DNA of 64,000 nucleotides from Brevundimonas subvibrioides (lineage in GTDB: Bacteria > Pseudomonadota > Alphaproteobacteria > Caulobacterales > Caulobacteraceae): NCBI RefSeq assembly GCF_002280785.1, contig NZ_NCEQ01000003.1, forward strand, positions 124,001 through 188,000, in the 5' to 3' direction. Shown here in pieces: positions 32,037-44,629 of the stretch. The position numbers and the translations under genes are program-made. The notes below the pieces were generated by a model. That model made no database searches. It was not told where the DNA came from and worked only from the letters and a program-made list of their open reading frames with translations. How positions within the stretch are numbered: position 1 is the stretch's first letter; every line of letters starts with the position of its first letter.

Positions 32037-32057
32037 GTATCTACGGACTGTAGATAC
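32037..32057. promoter_or_regulatory. vapBC operator-like palindrome
   Basis: GTATCTAC (32037-32044) and GTAGATAC (32050-32057) form a perfect 8-bp inverted repeat with a 5-bp spacer, ending 13 bp upstream of the vapB ATG. AT-rich palindromes with GTAnnTAC symmetry at this place are typical autoregulatory sites of vapBC operons. It stands out sharply against the GC-rich surroundings. Confidence 0.75.
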
Positions 32058-32091
32058 ATTTTCCGGCCGCCATTTTCAATGGAACGGCGTC

Positions 32092-33578
32092 CTAGAGGTC
32101 CAGCAACGCCCGCGCCGGGTCTTCCAGCAGCTGCTTCACGCGGACCAGGAAGGTCACGGCTTCCTTGCCGTCGACGATGCGGTGGTCGTAGCTGAGGGCC
32201 AGGTACATCATCGGCCGGATCACCACCTGGCCGTCCACCGCCATCGGGCGCTGGACGATGTTGTGCATGCCCAGGATGCCCGACTGGGGCGCGTTCAGGA
32301 TCGGCGTCGACATCAGCGAGCCGTAGGTGCCGCCGTTGCGTCCTTGCCCAGCGCCCCGATGCCCTTCTCGATACCCGCCAGCGACAGGGTGTCGGCATCG
32401 CGCAGGACCGGCACGACCAGCCCCTTCTCGGTGCCGACGGCGACCCCGATGTCATAGTGGTTCTTGTAGATGATGTCGGTGCCGTCGATCTCGGCGTTGA
32501 CCGCCGGGATCTCCTTCAGGGCCGCGACGACCGCCTTGGTGAAGAAGGACATGAAGCCCAGCTTGACGCCGTGGGCCTTCTCGAAGGCCTCCTTGTACTG
32601 GTTCCGCAGGGCCATGACGTTGGTCATGTCCACCTCGTTGAAGGTGGTCAGCTGGGCGGCGGTGTTCTGCGATTCCTTCAGGCGGCGCGCGATGGTCTGG
32701 CGCAGACGGGTCATCTTGACCCGCTCCTCGCGCGGCTGGTCGGCGCGCGGGGCGGCCGGGGCGGCGGCGACGGGAGCCGGGGTCGGCGCCGTGAAGGCCT
32801 GGGCCGCGGCGGCCGGGGCGGGCGAGGCCGCGGCGGCGAGCGCGTCGCCCTTGGTGATGTTGCCCTTCGGACCGGTCGGGGCGATCGACTTCGGGTCGAG
32901 GTTGTTCTCGGCGACCACGCGCTGGACGGCAGGCGACAGGGTGTCGTTGGAAACCTGGGCCGAGCCGGCGTTGGCGCTGGCGGCCTTCGGAGCGGCGGCG
33001 GCCGGAGCGGGGGCGGCAACCCCGCCCGAGCCCGAGATGGAGCCGATGACCTGACCCGGCGTGACCGTCGCGCCCTCGTCGACCGAGATGGTCAGGACGC
33101 CGTCGGCGGGGGAAGCGATTTCGAGCGCGACCTTGTCGGTCTCGATCTCGACCAGGATCTCGTCCTTCTTGACCGCATCGCCGGTCTTCCTGGACCATTT
33201 GCCGATCGCGCCTTCGGCGACGCTCTCGCCCATGACGGGGATGGTGATGTCGACCGAGGCGGACGCGGCGGCGGCCGGCGCCGACGCGGCTTCAGCCTTT
33301 GCCGGAGCGGCCGGTGCTGCGGCGGCCGGCTTCGCGGCGGCGGCGCCTTCGGTCACGGAGCCCAGGATCGCGCCCGGCATCACGGTGTCGCCCTCGGCGA
33401 ACCTGATGTCGCCGAGCGTGCCGTCGGAGGGCGAGACGACCTCCAGCGAGACCTTGTCGGTTTCCAGCTCGACCAGGACCTCGTCCTTCCGGACCGGATC
33501 GCCGACCTTCTTGCTCCACTTGGCGATGGTCGCCTCGGAGACGGATTCGCCGAGGGCGGGGGTCAGGATGTCGGCCAT
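32092..33578 (-). pseudogene. sucB: Disrupted 2-oxoglutarate dehydrogenase E2 (dihydrolipoamide succinyltransferase)
   Basis: The E2 core of 2-oxoglutarate dehydrogenase should transfer succinyl groups to CoA. The protein starts normally: two lipoyl domains (lipoyl lysines K42 and K149 in ETDKV), an E3-binding domain (about 213-250, LSPAVQRVVAENNLDPKSI) and the start of the catalytic domain. After [12 protein letters not shown] the frame is lost: the reading ends at a stop 10 codons later (32313 region). The conserved continuation [17 protein letters not shown] through YDHRIVDG, with the catalytic histidine and aspartate, is found in another frame from about 32337 down to 32092. By comparison with the E. 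coli protein about 18 codons (RDGKLTVEDLTGGNFTIT-like) are missing, near 55 nt. As written no active E2 can be made. A sequencing or assembly error is possible. Genes sucA, sucD and sucC upstream are intact. Confidence 0.88.
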
Positions 33579-33656
33579 GGTCGGTTCCGGTCGTTCAACG
33601 TGTCAGCAAGGTAGGGGAGAACGGCGTCGGGCGGGAGACCGCCTGACGCCGCATAA

Positions 33657-36668
<3,012 letters not shown>

Positions 36669-36808
36669 AGTATTCGTCGTCCCGACTTCGGCCCCGGGTT
36701 GATCAGCGGTCACATCCGCGTGAGGCCAGCGCGGTTGATATAGGCGCTGTTTCCTTATGGGTCATGACCGAAGGTGGGCGAAAAGGGAGAAAAATGCCTG
36801 CTTTCGCT

Positions 36809-36974
36809 GTCTCCTCCCCGTCGCGCAGCGATGGGGAGGTGGCGCGGCGCATCTTCGCGCCGTGACGGAGGGGGTCTTGAAGCGACGACGGGCCGTGGGG
36901 GCGAGCAGAACCCCTCCGTCTCCTCCGCTACGCTACGGATCCACCTCCCCATCGCTGCGCGACAGGGAGGAGAC
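36809..36974. repeat. Long inverted repeat inside the suc gene cluster
   Basis: GTCTCCTCCCCGTCGCGCAG with CGATGGGGAGGTGG (left) faces CCACCTCCCCATCG with CTGCGCGACAGGGAGGAGAC (right). The arms pair almost perfectly over about 35 bp, with extra pairing of ACGGAGGGG and CCCCTCCGT inside. It lies between sucD and sucA, so it may split the cluster into two transcripts or attenuate it. It belongs to the family at 5118, 17506 and 28389. Confidence 0.87.
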
Positions 36975-36982
36975 GCCAGGTC

Positions 36983-37885
36983 TTAGCCCTTCAGCACTTC
37001 CACCAGCGTCTTGCCCAGGCGGGCCGGCGATTCCGACATGCGGATGCCGGCGGCCTCCATGGCGGCGATCTTGGATTCCGCATCGCCCTTGCCGCCCGAG
37101 ACGACGGCGCCGGCGTGGCCCATGGTGCGACCCTTCGGGGCGGTCCGACCGGCGATGAAGCCGGCCATCGGCTTGGAGCGGCCCTTCTTGGCCTCGTCGA
37201 TCAGGAACTGGGCGGCGTCTTCCTCGGCGCCGCCGCCGATCTCGCCGATCATGATGATCGAGGTGGTTTCCGGATCGGCCAGGAACAGCTCCAGCACGTC
37301 GATGAATTCGGTGCCCTTGACCGGGTCGCCGCCGATGCCGACCGCCGTGGTCTGGCCCAGGCCTTCGTTGGTCGTCTGGAACACGGCCTCATAGGTCAGG
37401 GTGCCCGAACGCGACACGATGCCGACCGAGCCCTTCTTGAAGATGGAGCCCGGCATGATGCCGATCTTGCACTCGTCCGGGGTCAGGATGCCCGGGCAGT
37501 TGGGGCCCAGCAGGCGCGACCTGGAGTCTTCCAGACGGCGCTTGACCTTGACCATGTCCAGCACCGGGATGCCTTCGGTGATGCAGGTGATGAAGGGGAT
37601 TCCGGCCTCGATGGCCTCGATGATGGCGGCGGCGGCGCCCGCCGGCGGGACGTAGATCACCGAGGCGTCGGCGCCCGTGGCGTCCTTGGCTTCGGCGACC
37701 GAGGCGTAGATCGGCAGGGTCTCGCCATGCGACCCGGTCCAGGTCTGGCCGCCCTTGGTCGGATGCACGCCGCCGACCATCTGGGTGCCGTGATAGGCCA
37801 GGGCCTGTTCGGTGTGGAACCCGCCCGTCTTGCCGGTCAGGCCCTGGACGATGATCTTGGTGTTCTTGTCGACGAGGATGGACAT
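36983..37885 (-). CDS. sucD: Succinate--CoA ligase subunit alpha
   Basis: A 300-residue alpha subunit of succinyl-CoA synthetase, which converts succinyl-CoA to succinate with formation of ATP or GTP. The CoA-binding domain begins [21 protein letters not shown]. The conserved [20 protein letters not shown] and [11 protein letters not shown] are present, and the phosphorylated histidine is in [11 protein letters not shown] (about residue 248). Length is normal. It follows sucC after 53 bp and precedes sucA with a long repeat in between. Confidence 0.96.
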   Translation of the reverse strand: MSILVDKNTKIIVQGLTGKTGGFHTEQALAYHGTQMVGGVHPTKGGQTWTGSHGETLPIYASVAEAKDATGADASVIYVPPAGAAAAIIEAIEAGIPFITCITEGIPVLDMVKVKRRLEDSRSRLLGPNCPGILTPDECKIGIMPGSIFKKGSVGIVSRSGTLTYEAVFQTTNEGLGQTTAVGIGGDPVKGTEFIDVLELFLADPETTSIIMIGEIGGGAEEDAAQFLIDEAKKGRSKPMAGFIAGRTAPKGRTMGHAGAVVSGGKGDAESKIAAMEAAGIRMSESPARLGKTLVEVLKG

Positions 37886-37938
37886 GGGTCTGCTCTGGCT
37901 ATTCGGTCAGCGGGACGGTCGGTGGCGAGGCGTCAGCC

Positions 37939-39129
<1,191 letters not shown>

Positions 39130-39245
39130 GGGGAGACCGCCGCGATCGCTGGGAAGGATTGGCCGCGCTTATAGGCGGGCCGCCTTCGCAGGCGCAACCG
39201 TCTCGGGCAGCGGCGCCGCCGCCGACCGCGGTCTCTGCGGTTTCA

Positions 39246-39307
39246 GACTGCGGTTTTCGCCCTTTTTGCGACGTCTGCCGTAGCCGAAATCGCTGAAAAC
39301 TGCAGTC
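39246..39307. promoter_or_regulatory. Inverted repeat in the suc promoter region
   Basis: GACTGCGGTTTT (39246-39257) and AAAACTGCAGTC (39296-39307) are inverted copies with a single mismatch, 38 bp apart, in the gap upstream of sucC. They could be paired binding sites for a regulator, but I recognise no known motif. Confidence 0.4.
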
Positions 39308-39366
39308 GATGCCTAGTCTAAATCACCGGAATCGGCAGGGAATGACTGGCCGAAATCACCGGCGGA

Positions 39367-40875
39367 CTAGTCGACCCAATCGCGCTTCAGAGTCCGCGAG
39401 GCGCCGAACAGCAAAAGCGCCGCCATCAGATAGAAGCCCATGCCGGTATAGATGGCCCAGCGCAGGCTCTCCTCGCCGAACCGCGGCGCCAGCAGGTCGC
39501 TCATCCAGCCGAAATAATAGAAGCCGACCGCGATCCCGAGCAGGTTGTTGAACAGCAGGAAGATGGCCGAGGCGGTGGATCGCATCGGCGCGGGGGCGAT
39601 ATGTTGGATCGCCGCCGTGATCGGGCCCAGCCAGGCGAGGTTCAGCCCGGTGGGGATCAGGAAGATCAGGAAGGCCAGGATCAGCTGCTGGGCGTTCGAC
39701 CCGCCGCCAGGCAGGACGAGGCCGATCAGCCAGGGCGAGTTCATCGCCGCGATGAAACAGGGCGCCGAGATGATGAAGGCGATGGCGGGGGTCAGCGGGT
39801 AGGCGCCCTTGCCGCGTTTCGCCAGCTTGTCGGCGATGGCGCCGCCCAGCCAGATGCCGAGCATGCCGCCGATCAGGGCGATGCCGGCATAGTACCAGCT
39901 GGTCTGGGCCAGGGTCAGGCCGAAGCTGCGCATGAAGAAGAGCGGCAGCCAGCCCGCAACGCCGTAGCCGCACACCGAGGACGAGGCGGCGCCGAGAGCC
40001 AGCAGCCAGAAGCTGCGCTTGGGCAGGACGATGGAGGCGGTCTTCTTGGCGATCCAGAAGGACACGCCGATCACCATGGCCAGCAATCCGCCGAAGGCGA
40101 GGACCAGGGCGTTGCCGACGGCGACACCGGCGAACTGGTTGAGCGCGGCCAGGATCAGACAGCCGGCGCCGAGACCGAGAAGGATCAGGGAGGCCGTGCG
40201 GCCGACCTTGTCGGACACGACCACGGGCGGGGCTGCGGCCTCGGCGGCGGTCTGCGGCGGGCGGGCGGCGTCCGTGCCGCCACGGACCGGGTCCTTCACG
40301 GTCAGGCGCAGCAGGGGGGCGATCAGGAGGCCCAGAAGGCCCACCACGATAAAGGCGGTGCGCCAGCCGTAGCTCGCGGCCAGCAGACCTCCGACGAGGG
40401 TGCCGGCGGCCGTACCGAGCGGAATGCCGAAGGCGAAGCCGGCCAGGGCGCGCGCCCGCTGGTTCGGGGGGAAATAGTCGGAAATCAGGGAATAGGCCGG
40501 GGCCACGCCGCCCGCCTCGCCGACGCCGACGCCCATGCGGAACAGGAAAAGCTGACTGAACGACCCGGCGACGCCGCACAGGGCGGTGAAGCTGGACCAG
40601 ACGGCCAGGGCGCCGGTCATGATCCACACCCGGCTGGCCCGGTCGGCGAGCGCCGCCAGCGGAATGGCGAGGGTCGAATAGACCGAGGCGAAGGCGATGC
40701 CGCCCAGCAGGCCGAACTGGCTGTCCGACAGTCCGAACTCGGCCTTCAGCGGGGCGGCCAGGATGCCGATGATCTGCCGGTCCAGGAAGTTCAGCATGTA
40801 GACCAGAATCAGGACCGCCAGCACGTAGTAGCGATAGCCGGGCTTAGCCGGGACTGCTGCGACCGTATCCGTCAT
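39367..40875 (-). CDS. MFS transporter
   Basis: A 502-residue inner-membrane transporter of the major facilitator superfamily with about 12 helices. The N-terminal helix reads YYVLAVLILVYMLNFLDRQI, followed by the superfamily loop 2-3 motif in the form ALADRASRVWIM. FRMGVGVGEAGGVAPAYSLI and FPPNQRARALAGF are typical of the spinster-like/sugar-phosphate-like subgroup. A charged loop (about residues 195-225) separates the two halves. Substrate unknown. It lies downstream of a TonB-dependent receptor on the same strand, but a terminator separates them, so it probably has its own promoter in the short gap. Confidence 0.9.
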   Translation of the reverse strand: MTDTVAAVPAKPGYRYYVLAVLILVYMLNFLDRQIIGILAAPLKAEFGLSDSQFGLLGGIAFASVYSTLAIPLAALADRASRVWIMTGALAVWSSFTALCGVAGSFSQLFLFRMGVGVGEAGGVAPAYSLISDYFPPNQRARALAGFAFGIPLGTAAGTLVGGLLAASYGWRTAFIVVGLLGLLIAPLLRLTVKDPVRGGTDAARPPQTAAEAAAPPVVVSDKVGRTASLILLGLGAGCLILAALNQFAGVAVGNALVLAFGGLLAMVIGVSFWIAKKTASIVLPKRSFWLLALGAASSSVCGYGVAGWLPLFFMRSFGLTLAQTSWYYAGIALIGGMLGIWLGGAIADKLAKRGKGAYPLTPAIAFIISAPCFIAAMNSPWLIGLVLPGGGSNAQQLILAFLIFLIPTGLNLAWLGPITAAIQHIAPAPMRSTASAIFLLFNNLLGIAVGFYYFGWMSDLLAPRFGEESLRWAIYTGMGFYLMAALLLFGASRTLKRDWVD

Positions 40876-40936
40876 CTGGGTTTCCTGTGGACTCTCGTTC
40901 CTTGCGCGAACCGTAGTCGTGGCTGCGCAGGCTGCA

Positions 40937-40975
40937 AAAGAAAAAGGGCGGCGGCTCTGTCGAACCGCCGCCCCA
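40937..40975 (-). terminator. Intrinsic terminator after the TonB-dependent receptor gene
   Basis: On the minus strand GGGGCGGCGG pairs with CCGCCGCCC around a 10-nt loop and is followed by TTTTTCTTTT. It ends the receptor transcript 18 bases after its stop. Confidence 0.85.
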
Positions 40976-40992
40976 GTTTCGTCATTCGGGGA

Positions 40993-43200
40993 TCAATACC
41001 GGACGGTGACCGACGCCGAGAAGGTGCGCGGCGGGCCGTAGAAGGCCGAGATCGAGTTGTTGAAGGTGGCGCCGGCGAAGTTGTAGCCGCCGACCTTGTA
41101 TTCCTCGTCCGTCAGGTTCCGGCCGGTCAGAGCGACCTGGTAGTGGCCGTTCGGAGCGGTCCAGATCGCGGCCAGGTCGACCAGGGTGTAGGCGTCCTGG
41201 TCGAGGATCGGATCCGGCGCGTCGAACAGGTGATAGTCCGAGCGGTAGGAGATCGACGGGGTGATGTTCAGCTCGCCGCCGGCCACGTCGCCCGTCCAGG
41301 TCACGCCCCAGAAGGCCGACCATTCCGGAGAGTTCTGCGGCTCGCGCAGGTTGGAGATGTCGACCGGCGCGCCGGTCACCCGGGTGATGAACCGATCGAA
41401 CTCATTCTTCAGATAGCCGACCGACACGTTGGACGTGATGCTGTCGGTGATGAAGGCGCGACCCTCGAACTCGAAGCCGTAGATGGTCGAGGCGCCGGCG
41501 TTGTCGACGACCGAGGCGATGCCGACGGCGGGAAGCGTCGCCACCTGCTGGGTCGTGATCTGCTGGTCCTGGAAGTCCGAGTAGAAGGCCGCCGAGGCGA
41601 ACGACATGCGGCGATCAAACGCCGTGCCCTTCAGGCCGAGCTCATAGGTGGTGACGGTCTCGGGCTGGTAGCCGTTGACGGTCGATGGCACCAGGGCCGC
41701 GTCGCCGCGCATGTCCCAGCCGCCGGACTTGAAGCCCTGGCTGATCGAGGCATAGCCGGTCATCTCCTCGGTCAGATCATACGAAATGCTGGCGCGGGGC
41801 GTGAACTTCTCGAAGGTGTCGTCAGCCGTATAGTTGGTCCGGGTGGCGAAGATCGGACGGGCCGTGCCGCCGGTCAGCGGCGAGCGGGCGGCGCCGAGGT
41901 AGAAGAAGCGCTGAACGCCGGCGTCCTTCTTGTCCTGGGTGTAGCGGCCGCCGAGCGAGGCGTGCAGGCGATCCGAGAAGTCGTAGCTGAAGTCGGCGTA
42001 GGCCGAGAACGACTCCGTGTTGACATAGCCGGCGGCGGCGATCGCGAGGCCGAGGTTGCCGGCGATGGTGTCGAACACGCCCGAGGATTTGCCGTCCAGA
42101 TAGTAGAGGCCGGCGACGCCCGACCAATTGTCACCCTGCATCAGGGCCTGGAACTCCTGGGTGAACTGTTCGTCGGCATAGACGGCCGGAACGTCCAGGA
42201 ACGGCAGGGGCGTCTGGTCGAAGTCGATGACGGTGGCGGTGTCGCCGCTGCGCCAGGCCGAGATCGACTTCAGCGTCAGGGTGTCATTGACGGTGTATTC
42301 GACCGTGACGGACGTGCCCTGGGTCTGGACTTCCTGGTTGCCCTGAACGCCGGCGTTGGTGTCATAGATGTTGGCCGGGGGCGTGTAGCCGCCGGTCGTC
42401 GAGTTCACTTCGCGGTGGCCGTGACGGGGGGCCGAGTCGTCCTCGACGCGATCCCAGGCGAAGCGCACGAACAGCTGGTCGGTGGGGGTCCACTCGGCGC
42501 TGGCGCGATAGGCGGTGACGTCCTTGTCGTACTGTTCTTCGCCGGTGAACAGGTTCGTGCCGAAGCCGTCACGGTCGTATTTGGCGAAGGCGCCGCCGAC
42601 GGCAAAGGTCTCGCCCAGCGGGATGGTGGCCGACACCAGGGCATCACGCTGGTTATAGCTGCCGATCGTGCCGCGACCCATGAACGCGAACTCGTCGCCG
42701 AGACGCTTGGTCACGTATTTGATCGCGCCGCCGATGGTGTTGCGGCCGTAGAGGGTGCCTTGCGGACCGCGCAGGACCTCGATGCGGTTCACGTCGAAGA
42801 TGTCGAGGACGGCGCCTTGCGGGCGGGCGACATAGACGTCGTCGATATAAAGACCCACGCCGGGCTCGAAGCCCCACAGCGGATCCTGCTGGCCGACGCC
42901 GCGGATGAAGCTGATCAGGGTCGAGTTGGAGCCGCGGGCGATCTGGACCGTGGCGTTCGGGGTCTGCTGCTGCAGGGCCGTGATGTCGGCGGCGCCGGTG
43001 CGCTCAAGCTGTTCGGCCGACAGGGCCGAAACGGCGACCGGAACGTCCTTCAGCTGTTCGTCGCGGCGACGGGCCGTGACGACGACGTCGTCCAGCGCGG
43101 TCTGGTCGTTTTGCGGCGCGGCGTCCTGCGCCATCGCCATCGATGACGCGGCGCTCCACGCGGCCCCGGCCAGCAGTACGCTCTTCATGACTCTGTTCAT
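40993..43200 (-). CDS. TonB-dependent receptor
   Basis: A 735-residue outer-membrane receptor that imports a specific compound using energy from TonB. The start MNRVMKSVLLAGAAWSAASS opens a signal peptide (cleavage after AMA), with AAAGGG before the ATG; the open frame upstream is not coding. The plug domain has DDVVVTARRRDEQLKDVPVA, ISFIRGVGQQDP and EVLRGPQGTLYGRNTIGGAI. The rest is a beta barrel ending RTFSASVTVRY with a C-terminal aromatic residue. The form is typical of the Caulobacterales/sphingomonad receptors for aromatics, polyphenols or siderophores; the ligand is unknown. A TetR gene is divergent and an MFS gene follows, suggesting an uptake locus. Confidence 0.94.
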   Translation of the reverse strand: MNRVMKSVLLAGAAWSAASSMAMAQDAAPQNDQTALDDVVVTARRRDEQLKDVPVAVSALSAEQLERTGAADITALQQQTPNATVQIARGSNSTLISFIRGVGQQDPLWGFEPGVGLYIDDVYVARPQGAVLDIFDVNRIEVLRGPQGTLYGRNTIGGAIKYVTKRLGDEFAFMGRGTIGSYNQRDALVSATIPLGETFAVGGAFAKYDRDGFGTNLFTGEEQYDKDVTAYRASAEWTPTDQLFVRFAWDRVEDDSAPRHGHREVNSTTGGYTPPANIYDTNAGVQGNQEVQTQGTSVTVEYTVNDTLTLKSISAWRSGDTATVIDFDQTPLPFLDVPAVYADEQFTQEFQALMQGDNWSGVAGLYYLDGKSSGVFDTIAGNLGLAIAAAGYVNTESFSAYADFSYDFSDRLHASLGGRYTQDKKDAGVQRFFYLGAARSPLTGGTARPIFATRTNYTADDTFEKFTPRASISYDLTEEMTGYASISQGFKSGGWDMRGDAALVPSTVNGYQPETVTTYELGLKGTAFDRRMSFASAAFYSDFQDQQITTQQVATLPAVGIASVVDNAGASTIYGFEFEGRAFITDSITSNVSVGYLKNEFDRFITRVTGAPVDISNLREPQNSPEWSAFWGVTWTGDVAGGELNITPSISYRSDYHLFDAPDPILDQDAYTLVDLAAIWTAPNGHYQVALTGRNLTDEEYKVGGYNFAGATFNNSISAFYGPPRTFSASVTVRY

Positions 43201-43234
43201 GCGAAACCCTTTTCCAATGATGTTTCCAGCCGAG

Positions 43235-43251
43235 ACGCTTTTATTCAGCGT
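43235..43251. promoter_or_regulatory. Possible operator between the receptor and TetR genes
   Basis: ACGCT (43235-43239) and AGCGT (43247-43251) form a short inverted repeat with a 7-bp A/T-rich spacer, 35 bp upstream of the receptor start. It is one candidate for binding by the divergent TetR regulator; the arms are short, so support is weak. Confidence 0.3.
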
Positions 43252-43380
43252 TCGATGATTTAAAGGGAAACTGACGACCTTTGGCCCCGGTGTCAAACGG
43301 CAGAGCTTGCCAGGCCTCACGTCGAGGCTCGTCTGTGGCGCCGTTGCACCGAAGGGGGTTTTCGTGACTAGCTTGGCTTC

Positions 43381-44097
43381 ATGAGCAAGCTGGACGTCAC
43401 GGCCCCGGTTCCCGTCGCCCCCGCCCGTCGCGGCCGCCCGCCGAAGGTCAAGGCCCAGGGCGTCGGCGGCGACACCCGCGAATCCATCCTGGACGCGGCT
43501 GAAGACCTGTTTTCCAAACATGGATTCTATGGCGTCACGATCCGCGAGGTGGCGCGTGAAGCGGGGGTCGATACGGCCTTGGTCCACTATTATTTCGGGG
43601 CCAAGCGCGGCCTGTTCGACGCCGTCTTCCTGAGGCGCGCCGAGGTCTGGAACAATGAGCGGGTCGAGGCGATCAACCGCTATGCCCTGGCGAATGTCGG
43701 GACGATGACGCTGGAAGGGTTGCTGCGCGCTTTCCTGGAGCCGCCGTTCCAGTGGTCGCTGAAGGGCGGACCCGGATGGAAGCACTATTCCGCCCTGGTG
43801 GCCCAGACCAACGCCAACCCGACCTTCGGCGGCGAGACCATGGCCCGATACTATGACCCGGCCATCCGGCGGCTGATCGAGCTGATCAAGCTGATCCTGC
43901 CGCAGGCCCGCGATGTCGACCTCTACTGGGCCTGGCATAACCTGTCGGGCGCCCTGACCCTGACGCTGGGCGAGACGGGGCGGCTGGACCGGCTGTCCAG
44001 CGGCCTGTGCCGGTCGGGCGATCTGGAGACGGCCTGCGACTATATGGTGCGGTTCGCCTCGGCGGGCTTCCGCGCGGTCTGCCCTCCATCTCCCTAG
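43381..44097 (+). CDS. TetR/AcrR family transcriptional regulator
   Basis: A 238-residue TetR-family regulator. The N-terminus is proline and arginine rich (RRGRPPKVK, a minor-groove AT-hook-like segment), followed by the DNA-binding domain RESILDAAEDLFSKHGFYGV and TIREVAREAGVDTALVHYYF. The C-terminal domain resembles the TetR_C group with FLEPPFQWSLKGGPGWKHYS and DLYWAWHNLSGALTLTL, seen in the CecR/YbiH-like subgroup. It is divergent from the TonB-dependent receptor with a 180-bp gap, so it probably represses the receptor and perhaps the MFS gene. The ligand is unknown. Confidence 0.9.
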   Translation: MSKLDVTAPVPVAPARRGRPPKVKAQGVGGDTRESILDAAEDLFSKHGFYGVTIREVAREAGVDTALVHYYFGAKRGLFDAVFLRRAEVWNNERVEAINRYALANVGTMTLEGLLRAFLEPPFQWSLKGGPGWKHYSALVAQTNANPTFGGETMARYYDPAIRRLIELIKLILPQARDVDLYWAWHNLSGALTLTLGETGRLDRLSSGLCRSGDLETACDYMVRFASAGFRAVCPPSP

Positions 44098-44137
44098 GGG
44101 CTATCGCTCTCGCGACGCGGTCTCTGACGATCTGAGC

Positions 44138-44563
44138 CTAGCGCAGCGCGAACGCCTGCCGGGCTCCGGCCGCCGGGAGGTCAAAGGCGGCGGCGGAGAA
44201 GGTCGGCGGGCCGAAGCGACCGCGCGCGTTGCGGGAGAAGCCATAGGCCTCCCTCGGCAGACCAATCGGCCACAGGGTCAGGTCGCCGTTTCCGTCCGTG
44301 TCGTGGAAGGCCGCCACCGCATAGCGTCCGGGCGGCAGGCCGGTGATGACGACGGAGGTCACGGCGCCGGTGCGGTCGACCATTCGGCTGGCGACCGGTC
44401 CCTCGCCACGCCGGAAAGCCTCGGCGTCGCGATAGACAGCCACCGCAATCCGCCCGCCAGAGCCTCGCGTGGACAGGTCCAGGGTCAGGTCGGCGGCGGT
44501 TGCGGTCGAGGCCAAACCGGCGAGAAACGTCGCCAAAACGCCGGCCATGATTGCCAACTTCAT
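44138..44563 (-). CDS. DUF2141 domain-containing exported protein (first copy)
   Basis: A 141-residue exported protein of the DUF2141 family, function unknown. A signal peptide (MKLAIMAGVLATFLAGLAST ending ATA) precedes a beta-rich domain with GRIAVAVYRDAEAFRRGEGP, VVITGLPPGRYAVAAFHDTD and DLTLWPIGLPREAYGFSRNA, the family signature. HDTDGNGDL resembles a small calcium-binding loop. The start at 44563 follows AAAAGGCG. It is divergent from the LytTR gene and about 27% of its residues appear to match the second copy at 46995 by eye in the conserved blocks, so the two are paralogues. Confidence 0.87.
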   Translation of the reverse strand: MKLAIMAGVLATFLAGLASTATAADLTLDLSTRGSGGRIAVAVYRDAEAFRRGEGPVASRMVDRTGAVTSVVITGLPPGRYAVAAFHDTDGNGDLTLWPIGLPREAYGFSRNARGRFGPPTFSAAAFDLPAAGARQAFALR

Positions 44564-44629
44564 CGAAACGCCTTTTCGTGGACGGGAAAGCCCAGCCACG
44601 AGACACGCGCCGGAGAGGTTCGTCCAGCC

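Noticed and set aside
32300..32345. Programmed ribosomal frameshift as explanation for the sucB break
   Set aside because: About 18 conserved codons are missing, not just a shift of frame, and no slippery heptamer is seen; a deletion (or sequence error) explains it better.
39601..43146. A 1181-codon open frame on the plus strand opposite the MFS and TonB-receptor genes
   Set aside because: It is the antisense of two genes with clear family motifs, is rich in Gly, Arg, Asp and Val in a low-complexity way, and has no domain. Long antisense frames are expected in GC-rich DNA.
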